A stretch of 5,655 bases of DNA from NCBI GenBank assembly GCA_023403375.1, contig JAEYEN010000041.1, forward strand, positions 1-5,655. Direction: 5' to 3'. Positions within the stretch are counted from its first letter, which is position 1. Every line of letters begins with the position of its first letter. The notes under the pieces are model-generated. The model did no database searches, had not been told where the DNA came from, and saw only the letters and a program-made list of their open reading frames with translations. This DNA is from Bacillota bacterium (GTDB lineage: Bacteria; Bacillota; Clostridia; Christensenellales; Borkfalkiaceae). Below, piece by piece: positions 1 to 5,655 of this stretch. A program made the translations under genes and the position numbers.

Positions 1-2
1 AG

Positions 3-1337
3 TCAGGCGTGCTTTATTGTTGTGTTAATACGCTTTTGAATGATTATATCGGCAAAATAAACCTGTCCGGCGGAACGACCGAGCCTGTTAAACTTACAAA
101 CTTTGCCGGTGAATATTTGACCTATTATAACGGATATATTTATTTCAACAATACCGATTTAAGTTCTTCTGCAATAAACAAAGACCAACTCGGTATCTGG
201 AAAGTTTCCGTAAACGGAACGGATAAGGATATTGTTAAGGCCATGCCAAAAGGTATAAATTCTCTGTCGTGCGATTATAAAAACAACAGGTTGTTGTACA
301 TAGAGGCACAAGATTTGCATTTATATTCGTATAATACAAATACAAAAACAACGGAAGATTTGTTGGATGGGTTTGTTGCACCCGAAACGACCCCGTACAA
401 CAGGGGCGGCGAAACGATTATAGTAGGCGACGACGTTTATTTCCTTAATATGTATGCAGATAAAACTCTGTATAAATATAATCAGACGACCAGAACGTTG
501 ACGCAACTTACTTCCGATAAAGTAGAAGATTTTTATATTTACGATAACTATCTGTACTTTAATCAGGTAACAAGGCTTGTTAACAACGATTTGTATAAAA
601 TAAATCTTACCATAGGCGGGCTTGCGGAAAAGATTTCTTCTGACGATTGCAGAGAGATGGTGTCTGACGGAACATATCTGTATTACGTTCATTACAATGC
701 GGCAGGTGCGGCAGGCGGACTCGGTAGAATGAAAACCGACGGTACCGCCGCAGTAAAATTCTCGGAAGTGAACGGTGCTTCATCTCTTAAAATAAAAGAC
801 GGAAAACTTTATTATCTGGACGGCAACAAGATTTATTATTACACTCTGTCGGAGATAACCGACGCTTCGGCTAAATTGAAGGCAACTTTGTTTTCGGACA
901 GTATCAAAAATTGTTATCAGTTCGAGTTTGTAGATAATTATATTTATTACTCTTACAGAGGAACTGTGACCAAAGAGATAAGAAGAGCGGACTTCGATAA
1001 TCCGGGAAGTTATACGGCTCTCGCAAGCAAAGAGACGGACCCGATAGAATTTATTATTTCGGGCAATGATATTTATTACTTCTCTCAGACCGGCACTGCG
1101 CTCAATATGGTAAACAAGTTCTGGAAAGTAAACAGGTTTGCCGATGATAAAGACGGTTCTACAAAAGAACTCGTGCTTGACGGCGGAAGTCAATACTATG
1201 GCTCTTCGATTGCAATGTCCGGCAATAAACTTTATTTCCTTAACGGTTTTTACTTTGGCGGTATAACCAACGTTTGTGGCGACGCGCATTTCTACGTCTT
1301 AGACGTGAGTACCAAAACCGTAGATAAGATTTGTTAA
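3..1337 (+). CDS. DUF5050-like beta-propeller repeat protein, 5'-truncated
   Basis: The frame is open from base 3, and a GTG at 9 is only an internal codon candidate. No ribosome binding site is visible and a repeat unit is already under way at the edge, so the gene very probably begins upstream. The 444 visible residues are a chain of about ten degenerate repeats of roughly 40-54 residues. Each has a core like (D/G)-N/D-x-(I/L)-Y-(Y/F)-x-N followed by a 'LYKIN/KMKTDGT' strand and a Lys-Leu-Thr-type turn. Counting from the GTG, cores lie near residues 2-8, 38-47, 88-98, 137-146, 176-185, 217-227, 260-270, 306-315, 348-358 and 402-412. This pattern is typical of DUF5050/WD40-like propellers, which in Clostridia often sit on exported proteins. 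Function is unknown; binding of a ligand or wall component is only a guess. The visible part has no transmembrane segment, catalytic motif or C-terminal anchor. The gene ends 13 bases before a strong terminator. Confidence 0.8.
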   Translation, partial: SGVLYCCVNTLLNDYIGKINLSGGTTEPVKLTNFAGEYLTYYNGYIYFNNTDLSSSAINKDQLGIWKVSVNGTDKDIVKAMPKGINSLSCDYKNNRLLYIEAQDLHLYSYNTNTKTTEDLLDGFVAPETTPYNRGGETIIVGDDVYFLNMYADKTLYKYNQTTRTLTQLTSDKVEDFYIYDNYLYFNQVTRLVNNDLYKINLTIGGLAEKISSDDCREMVSDGTYLYYVHYNAAGAAGGLGRMKTDGTAAVKFSEVNGASSLKIKDGKLYYLDGNKIYYYTLSEITDASAKLKATLFSDSIKNCYQFEFVDNYIYYSYRGTVTKEIRRADFDNPGSYTALASKETDPIEFIISGNDIYYFSQTGTALNMVNKFWKVNRFADDKDGSTKELVLDGGSQYYGSSIAMSGNKLYFLNGFYFGGITNVCGDAHFYVLDVSTKTVDKIC

Positions 1338-1350
1338 AAGACATAAAATT

Positions 1351-1385
1351 AAAACGCGGCGGGATTTTTCCCGCCGCGTTTTTTT
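1351..1385 (+). terminator. Strong intrinsic terminator, probably bidirectional
   Basis: Bases 1351-1364 pair perfectly with 1369-1382, giving a 14-bp stem with a GC-rich core (CGCGGCGGG/CCCGCCGCG) and a TTTT loop. A run of T follows through 1385. It lies 13 bases after the stop of the propeller gene. On the minus strand the same hairpin is followed by TTTTAATTTTATG, so it can also stop transcription of the convergent acyltransferase gene, whose stop codon is about 110 bases away. The remaining spacer, 1387-1495, is AT-rich and I see nothing else in it. Confidence 0.95.
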
Positions 1386-1495
1386 GTTACGTTTATATTC
1401 TGATATGTCGTTCTTTATTATTTGCTTTTTTTGCTATTTGTTTTTAATATTTATTACTTGATTTTTGATTTAATATGCGCGTTTATGCAGTTTAT

Positions 1496-2875
1496 TTATG
1501 ATTTATCTTTTTTAGTTGTTTCTTTGGGTAAAATGTAAGGGGCAAGGTTATCTGACAGAAAACTTTGGCTTTTTTCTTTATCGTACATAAATTCGTCCCA
1601 CTTAAAGTTTTTCCATACGTTATAAGTGTAACGATGAAATTCTTCTACAAGCAACAAAATTTTGCCAACGCACGGCGTATCGGGCGTAAAATCGTGATAT
1701 TCGCCGTTGATGTATAACGAAAAATAAGTTAAATCGTTTACTATTACAAGCGAATAAACGGTTTTATAACTTAAATCGAACGACCATTCTTTACCGAATT
1801 TTGTACCAACAAAGTGAATTCCGTTTTTATCGACGGTAATTTTTCCTTCTCCGCAAGGCTCGCTTGTGGTTGTTTTTTCAACCAGACGATAGGGCGGAAG
1901 ATAACCGACTTTAACGTTTGCCGAAAAAGAAAGGTCGGGATTTTCCCTTATTTCGTTTATAACCTGAATTCGCTCCCAGTCCACCCATTTAGAAGGGGAA
2001 ACGGGGATAACGCAAGTTTCGTTATAGGGTAAAAAGTCGTAAAAATCGTTCATTCTTGCGCCGTTTCCGCAGGCTTCGCATTCAATATAATCGTCGTGAG
2101 CGGTCATTTTAAGTTCCGCGCCGCACTTTGGACATTTATAACAAATATCGTTAAGTCTTGTGCATATTTTGCCATGCGAATCATACTTTATGCGCGCGGT
2201 TTTATTCCATTCGTAATCGTCGTGTCGCATTACTTCGTTTATTTTATCGCCGACTTCTTCGTCCGTCATTACCTTAAAATCTTCGGGCGAAAAAAGTTTG
2301 AAAAGTTCGGCTTCTACTTTGCCGTGGCGGTCGTCTATACACACTTTATTGCTTGTGAGATAAGAGCCGCGGATTTTAAGCATATACACGGGAACTTTGA
2401 AGTGCTTAAAAAAATGCCCCGTTCCCGCGACTATGGGTTGGTTGTGTCCGTAAATAGAACTCATTCCTTCGGGCGAAAAGCACACGCAACCGCCTTTTTT
2501 GATGATTCCGCTTATCGCTTTCATACTTGGCAGGTCGTGACAGAAATTTTTTTTGGGAATAACGTTCATCAGATTAAAAACGGTATGGAAAGACTTGCGG
2601 AAAAACTCGTTATATCCTGCAAGAATGTTAATTCTTCTGGGGTATGCCGCCTGTGAAAAAAACAGGTGGTCGCGCCGGGAAAGGTGATTGTAGATTAAAA
2701 AACAAGGACCTTTACAATCGTTTATATCGTCTATGATTTTATAATGCGCGTTATAGGGTCTGGCGAGAAAACGCTGACCTATAACGTGATACAATTTGTT
2801 TATGACCCGATTTGGGATTTTATACTTTTTTTTGTCTAACTTTTGTTGCAGAGTTAATTTTTTCTTTTCAGCCAT
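1496..2875 (-). CDS. PlsC-type acyltransferase with zinc ribbon and C-terminal beta-rich extension
   Basis: The 459-residue product has a PlsC-type glycerolipid acyltransferase domain at about residues 25-200. It shows the catalytic HX4D motif (NHLSRRD, His64 and Asp69), the FSPEG acceptor-binding block at 133-137, and a V-P-V strand after it. Family members move an acyl chain from acyl-ACP, acyl-CoA or acyl-phosphate to a lysophospholipid-type acceptor at the membrane; the substrate here is not known. After the domain comes a zinc-ribbon-like knuckle pair, CPKCG (Cys248, Cys251) and CEACG (Cys266, Cys269). The tail from about 340 to 410 is predicted beta-rich and resembles a GRAM/PH-like fold only by eye. 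Typical PlsC proteins are about 200-250 residues, so roughly half of this one is extra. No transmembrane helix is evident. I chose the ATG at 2875 (MAEKKKL) because GAAG lies five bases upstream; a GTG at 2881 is two codons longer. It is convergent with the propeller gene and downstream of degV on the same strand. Confidence 0.82.
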   Translation of the reverse strand: MAEKKKLTLQQKLDKKKYKIPNRVINKLYHVIGQRFLARPYNAHYKIIDDINDCKGPCFLIYNHLSRRDHLFFSQAAYPRRINILAGYNEFFRKSFHTVFNLMNVIPKKNFCHDLPSMKAISGIIKKGGCVCFSPEGMSSIYGHNQPIVAGTGHFFKHFKVPVYMLKIRGSYLTSNKVCIDDRHGKVEAELFKLFSPEDFKVMTDEEVGDKINEVMRHDDYEWNKTARIKYDSHGKICTRLNDICYKCPKCGAELKMTAHDDYIECEACGNGARMNDFYDFLPYNETCVIPVSPSKWVDWERIQVINEIRENPDLSFSANVKVGYLPPYRLVEKTTTSEPCGEGKITVDKNGIHFVGTKFGKEWSFDLSYKTVYSLVIVNDLTYFSLYINGEYHDFTPDTPCVGKILLLVEEFHRYTYNVWKNFKWDEFMYDKEKSQSFLSDNLAPYILPKETTKKDKS

Positions 2876-2925
2876 ATTCACTTCGGTTCGTTTTTATAAT
2901 TTTTATAATTTCCGTCGCTATTTTA

Positions 2926-3043
2926 TTCCGATTTGCTTTTTTAGTTTTTATTTGCGATTTAATTTTATATTTATAGTTTTTAAGTTTGGTTTTTTGGGGG
3001 AGTTTCGGTTTTCGGTTTTCCGATTTGCCGTTTTTTGGTTTTA
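2926..3043. repeat. Short degenerate repeats in a T/G-skewed spacer
   Basis: The plus strand of the spacer between the acyltransferase and degV is very rich in T with G. An 11-base word, TTCCGATTTGC, occurs at 2926-2936 and again at 3018-3028, each time followed by T6 and a GTTTTA-like block. Next to the second copy, TTTTCGG-like heptamers run in tandem at 3003-3022. On the transcribed minus strand this becomes an A-rich, probably unstructured leader before the acyltransferase. No open frame with a ribosome binding site is present, and no convincing promoter: TAAAAT on the minus strand at 2925-2920 has no matching -35. Confidence 0.4.
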
Positions 3044-3059
3044 GACTTTTACGGAAAGA

Positions 3060-3104
3060 TTTATTTAAAATAAACGGGGTAGACCCTTAAACGGGCAACC
3101 CCTT
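3060..3104 (-). terminator. Probable imperfect terminator after degV
   Basis: Reading the minus strand 20 bases past the degV stop, GGGGT (3102-3098) pairs with ACCCC (3080-3076). Inside, CCC pairs with GGG around a six-base loop, with a small internal loop between the two helices. The hairpin is followed by GTTTATTTTAAATAAAT, which is T-rich but broken by A residues. It should be a moderate terminator at best, so some transcription may continue into the acyltransferase gene. Confidence 0.5.
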
Positions 3105-3121
3105 ATAATCAGACGAGATAT

Positions 3122-3991
3122 TTATCTGTGTTTAGCGTAGAAAGAAACGCCGACGCAATCGGGTCCGCAATGGCAACCTGCGGTGGGATTGACGTAGGTT
3201 ATTTCTATGTTCAGGTCTTCGCCGAACTCTTCTTTAAGTTTATTTGCGAGAACGGTTGCAAGTTCTATCGTATCGGAATGGGCGATTATGACTCTGTGCG
3301 ACTTAATGTCCTGCTGCAAATTTTTTACGTAGTCGAGCATTTTGGCGATAGTTGCCTTTACGCCCCTGACTTTATCGATAGAAGTCATAACCCCGTCGCT
3401 GCCTATGTAGATTATGGGTTTAACGCTCAGAAGATTTCCGAAAACAGCGGCAAGATTGTTTACTCTTCCGCTTCTTCTGAAAAAGGAAAGGTTGTCGGCA
3501 AAGAAGTAAATGGCGAATTTATCCATTTCGGTTTCCGACCATTTTATAATCTCTTCCGCACTTAAACCTTGTTTATAAAGCGTGCCTATTTCTTTTAAGA
3601 TATTGAGCGCGCCCACGGTTATAGAACGCGTGTCTATCGAATATAATTTTCTTTCGGGATATTTTTCTTTCAGTTCCTGTTCCGCGATTCGCATAGAATT
3701 GAAAATTCCGCTCATCGCCGAAGAAAAGTGAACGTACAACACGTCTTTTCCTTCTTTGAAAAAAGGTTCGAAATAATCCACGTACATTTCGGGACTAAGT
3801 CCGCTGGTTTTGGGAACGGCGCCGTTTCTTAAAGAATCGTAAAAAGATTTCATATCGAAATCTTTGCCGTCCGCATAAGGGTATATTTCTTTGCCGTCCA
3901 TAGTAAACGGCATGCTTATCAGGTTATATCCGAACTCTTCGGCGTCTTTTGGGGTGATATCCATATCGGTATCTGCAAATAAAACGTACAT
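3122..3991 (-). CDS. DegV family fatty-acid-binding protein
   Basis: The 289-residue product has the usual DegV length and the family landmarks in order. These are an N-terminal DTDMDI segment (family form DSxxDL), KTSGLSP at 61-67, HFSSAMSGIFNS at 88-99, the SIDTRSITVG stretch at 118-127, LSFFRRSGRV at 168-177, VKPII at 190-194 and the C-terminal HCGPDCVGVSF at 274-284. Characterised relatives (FakB) hold a fatty acid in a buried pocket and present its carboxyl group to the kinase FakA, giving acyl-phosphate. The Thr62/Ser63 and Ser90/Ser91 region corresponds to the pocket. Three cysteines (273, 275, 279) cluster near the C-terminal end, where many homologues have small or non-Cys residues. 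Neither FakA nor its DAK-like domain is in this window. The ATG at 3991 is supported by AGAGGA six bases upstream. The gene is divergent from plsX and has its own near-perfect promoter. Confidence 0.92.
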   Translation of the reverse strand: MYVLFADTDMDITPKDAEEFGYNLISMPFTMDGKEIYPYADGKDFDMKSFYDSLRNGAVPKTSGLSPEMYVDYFEPFFKEGKDVLYVHFSSAMSGIFNSMRIAEQELKEKYPERKLYSIDTRSITVGALNILKEIGTLYKQGLSAEEIIKWSETEMDKFAIYFFADNLSFFRRSGRVNNLAAVFGNLLSVKPIIYIGSDGVMTSIDKVRGVKATIAKMLDYVKNLQQDIKSHRVIIAHSDTIELATVLANKLKEEFGEDLNIEITYVNPTAGCHCGPDCVGVSFYAKHR

Positions 3992-4031
3992 ACTTTTTCC
4001 TCTTTGCCTTGCTTTAAAGCATTACCGTTAA

Positions 4032-4061
4032 ATTATACATTGTTTTTAGTGCCTTTGTCAA
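4032..4061 (-). promoter_or_regulatory. Consensus sigma-A promoter for degV
   Basis: On the minus strand, TTGACA (4061-4056) and TATAAT (4037-4032) are both perfect consensus hexamers, separated by 18 bases. Transcription would start near 4025, giving a leader of about 33 bases that carries the AGAGGA ribosome binding site (4003-3998). A 12-base perfect palindrome lies at 4010-4021, just downstream of the expected start. Confidence 0.88.
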
Positions 4062-4084
4062 TATTAAACAAAAAAGAATAAAAT

Positions 4085-4106
4085 TTTTACATTGTACAGT
4101 TTAAAA
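4085..4106. promoter_or_regulatory. Imperfect palindrome between the divergent promoters, candidate operator
   Basis: A 22-base near-palindrome is centred on TGTACA at 4093-4098. The left half TTTTACATTGT matches the reverse complement of the right half at 9 of 11 positions. It sits in the AT-rich stretch between the two outward promoters, 23 bases from the degV -35 and 45 bases from the plsX -35. It does not look like the FapR or FabT boxes as I recall them. Binding by a regulator is inference only. Confidence 0.3.
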
Positions 4107-4151
4107 GCGGGGTGCAGAAGGAGTATAGTTTGTCAGAGAATTCAAAAAAGG

Positions 4152-4180
4152 TTGACGATATTTATATTAAATGATAATAT
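4152..4180 (+). promoter_or_regulatory. Likely extended -10 promoter for plsX
   Basis: TTGACG (4152-4157, five of six to consensus) is followed after 17 bases by TAATAT (4175-4180), which is preceded by TGA in the extended -10 position. An alternative reading uses GATAAT at 4174-4179 with a 16-base spacer. Either places the start near 4187 and leaves a leader of about 30 bases before plsX that includes the AAAGGA ribosome binding site. Confidence 0.72.
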
Positions 4181-4217
4181 ATATTATAACGTTTGTATTA
4201 AAATAAAGGAATTACTT

Positions 4218-5222
4218 ATGATTAAAGTAATAGTCGATACGCTTGGCGGCGACAATTCGCCCGAAGCAAATATTGAAGGCGCAAAAACGGCGTTAAAAAA
4301 TATCCGCGACTTGGAAGTTGTGCTTGTCGGCGACGAGAAAGTCATCGGCGAAAAGATTTCGGATTTTTCCGAAAAAGACAGAATAAGCGTGGTTCACGCG
4401 GCGGACGTTATATCCTGTAACGACAAACCTACCGAAGCGATTAGGACTAAAAAAGACAGTTCGATGTACAAATGCTTTGAAATTTTAAAGACGGACGACA
4501 GTGCGAACGCAATGGTAAGCACGGGGTCTACGGGTGCGTTGCTTGCGGGCGCGGTGCTTAAACTCGGCAGAATCAAGGGGGTTAAAAGACCGGCGTTCTG
4601 TCCTGTTCTTCCCACAATGAACGGAAAAGTCGTCGGGCTTTGCGACAGCGGCGCCAACGTCGATTGCGACAGATTATACTTAAAACAATTCGCGCTTATG
4701 GGCAGTTTATATCTTAAAGCGGCTTACGGCATAGAAAACCCTAAGGTTGCGCTTTTGAACGTGGGCGTGGAAGAAGAAAAAGGCGACGAACTGAGAAAGG
4801 AAACGTTTGCGCTTTTAAAATCGTGCGATAAAATAAATTTTTGCGGAAATATGGAAGCGAGAGATTTGCTTAAAGGTGATTTCGACCTTGTGGTTTGCGA
4901 CGGGTTTTCGGGCAACGTTTTATTGAAATCGACCGAGGGCGCGTGTATGGAAGTTCTGAAACTCTTAAAAAACACTTTCAGAAAAAATCTTAAAACCAAA
5001 TTGTGCGCGTTGTTCCTTAAAAAGGACGTTTATGCGATAAAAGACACTATGGACTATAATAATTACGGCGGGGCGGTGCTTCTCGGCGCGGCGAAAACCA
5101 TAGTGAAAGGGCACGGTTCAAGTAAAGCGCTTTCGGTTTACCGCTGTATCGAGCAGGCTTATAATATGGAAAAGAACGGACTGAGAAAATCTATATCCGA
5201 AATTATGACGGACGTAGAATAG
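4218..5222 (+). CDS. plsX: Phosphate acyltransferase PlsX
   Basis: PlsX converts acyl-ACP and phosphate to acyl-phosphate, the acyl donor for PlsY in the first step of phosphatidic acid synthesis; it is a peripheral membrane enzyme. The 334 residues match the normal length. The N-terminus VDTLGGDNSP corresponds to the family's DAMGGDxAP. Other hallmarks are VSTGSTGALLAGA at 100-112, LCDSGANVDC at 141-150 followed by YLKQFALMG, LLNVGVEEEKGD at 179-190, FCGNMEARDLL at 208-218 and VVCDGFSGNVLLKSTEG at 225-241. A basic, amphipathic stretch at about 246-275 is where membrane contact is described in the family. The ATG at 4218 has AAAGGA at 4205-4210, seven bases before it. The frame is open further upstream to a TTG at 4092, but that extension would cover the promoter and has no family similarity. 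The gene is probably the first of an operon with the CvpA-like gene 46 bases downstream; no terminator separates them. Confidence 0.97.
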   Translation: MIKVIVDTLGGDNSPEANIEGAKTALKNIRDLEVVLVGDEKVIGEKISDFSEKDRISVVHAADVISCNDKPTEAIRTKKDSSMYKCFEILKTDDSANAMVSTGSTGALLAGAVLKLGRIKGVKRPAFCPVLPTMNGKVVGLCDSGANVDCDRLYLKQFALMGSLYLKAAYGIENPKVALLNVGVEEEKGDELRKETFALLKSCDKINFCGNMEARDLLKGDFDLVVCDGFSGNVLLKSTEGACMEVLKLLKNTFRKNLKTKLCALFLKKDVYAIKDTMDYNNYGGAVLLGAAKTIVKGHGSSKALSVYRCIEQAYNMEKNGLRKSISEIMTDVE

Positions 5223-5268
5223 TTGTGTGAAATAATCGTTTTTAACGGTTAACTAGAAGGAGAAATAA

Positions 5269-5655
5269 GTGATTACAGCCGATTACGTCGCGCTATTTAT
5301 CGCGCTTGCCGCACTCTTGTTCGGCTTTGCAATGGGTTTCGGAAAAAGCCTCAGATTTATCACCAAAGGAATAGTCGGGCAGATTTGCTGCGTTATTATC
5401 TGCTGGTTTTTGTTCGGCGTGGTGCTGGACTGGGCGTTCGTTCAGAATATTCTGGCGTCTTTCATCGGCGCGTTGGAAGCGAATGGCAGCGGATTCTGTA
5501 ATTTTTTGATTACTATCAGAATAGACGCGATAGTTTTGTTTATTGCGCTGTTTTTGATTGTTCAGATATTAAGACTTATTATCGTGTCGCTGATTTCCAG
5601 AATTTTCGATACGGATAACAATGTGTTAAAAGCGATAGACAAAGCGGCGGGCATA
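5269..5655 (+). CDS. CvpA-like membrane protein, 3'-truncated by window edge
   Basis: This frame starts at GTG 5269 and stays open for 129 codons to the window end. The start is fixed by AGAAGGAG at 5255-5262, six bases upstream; an ATG 21 codons later (5332) would cut away the first membrane helix. Three hydrophobic segments are clear at about residues 6-23, 34-53 and 86-109, with a G-F-x-x-G-F-G-K-S turn after the first. After the third helix, the segment NNVLKAIDKAAGI resembles the 'hxxhNxhhGhhxG' region of CvpA/colicin V production-type proteins. Those are small polytopic inner-membrane proteins of poorly defined role, linked in different bacteria to envelope integrity. The family assignment rests on helix layout and this motif, so it is moderately sure. 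It is likely cotranscribed with plsX. Confidence 0.65.
   Translation, partial: MITADYVALFIALAALLFGFAMGFGKSLRFITKGIVGQICCVIICWFLFGVVLDWAFVQNILASFIGALEANGSGFCNFLITIRIDAIVLFIALFLIVQILRLIIVSLISRIFDTDNNVLKAIDKAAGI

Noticed and set aside
780..1289. Minus-strand open frame inside the propeller gene
   Set aside because: The plus strand shows the regular repeat pattern of a real protein. The antisense frame has no start signal or recognisable motif.
2096..2656. Long plus-strand open frame opposite the acyltransferase
   Set aside because: It is fully antisense to a gene with clear PlsC motifs, has no ribosome binding site and resembles no family; it is a shadow of the real frame.
3128..3565. Plus-strand open frame opposite degV
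   Set aside because: DegV motifs on the minus strand are unmistakable and this frame covers them in antisense without a ribosome binding site.
4092..4217. In-frame extension of plsX to an upstream TTG (42 extra residues)
   Set aside because: It would run through the plsX promoter, lacks a suitable ribosome binding site and has no PlsX-like sequence. The ATG at 4218 has AAAGGA at good spacing and begins the normal PlsX N-terminus.
4394..4999. Two minus-strand open frames inside plsX
   Set aside because: Both are serine- and proline-rich antisense readings of conserved plsX codons, as expected from shadows.
5223..5268. Possible terminator between plsX and the CvpA-like gene
   Set aside because: Only a four-base CGTT/AACG stem can form and no T run follows; the gap looks like an ordinary intra-operon spacer with a ribosome binding site.
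1..5655. CRISPR array, tRNA or rRNA genes, insertion-sequence ends
   Set aside because: I saw no regular spaced repeats, no cloverleaf-like segment and no transposase or terminal inverted repeats; the intergenic gaps are all short.

Overview
The window reads as a bacterial chromosome segment, most likely from a Bacillota/Clostridia-type organism. This is an inference from AT-rich intergenic DNA, AGGAG-type ribosome binding sites, near-consensus sigma-A promoters, a DegV protein and a DUF5050-like propeller protein. Nothing indicates a phage, plasmid, insertion sequence, CRISPR array or RNA gene.

Layout. Bases 3-1337 (+) hold the 3' part of a repeat-rich beta-propeller-like (DUF5050-type) protein whose start lies outside the window. 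A very strong GC-rich hairpin at 1351-1385 closes it and probably also terminates the convergent gene. Bases 1496-2875 (-) encode a PlsC-type acyltransferase with a zinc ribbon and an unassigned C-terminal beta-rich region. A T/G-skewed AT-rich spacer with short repeats (about 2882-3060) and a weaker hairpin separate it from a degV gene at 3122-3991 (-). A 226-base divergent intergenic region follows, with one convincing promoter facing each way and two palindromes. Then come plsX (4218-5222, +) and, 46 bases further on, the 5' part of a CvpA-like membrane protein (5269 to the window edge).

How the genes fit together. Three adjacent genes belong to acyl-chain and phospholipid metabolism. PlsX makes acyl-phosphate from acyl-ACP. 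DegV-family proteins bind fatty acids and, in the Fak system, present them for phosphorylation to the same acyl-phosphate. PlsC-type enzymes transfer acyl groups to lysophospholipid-type acceptors. A divergent degV/plsX control region with plsC-like downstream of degV is therefore a plausible small lipid locus joining endogenous and exogenous fatty-acid supply. The enzymes are known families. The most unusual points are the domain make-up of the acyltransferase and the palindromes in the divergent promoter region. No clearly new system is visible.
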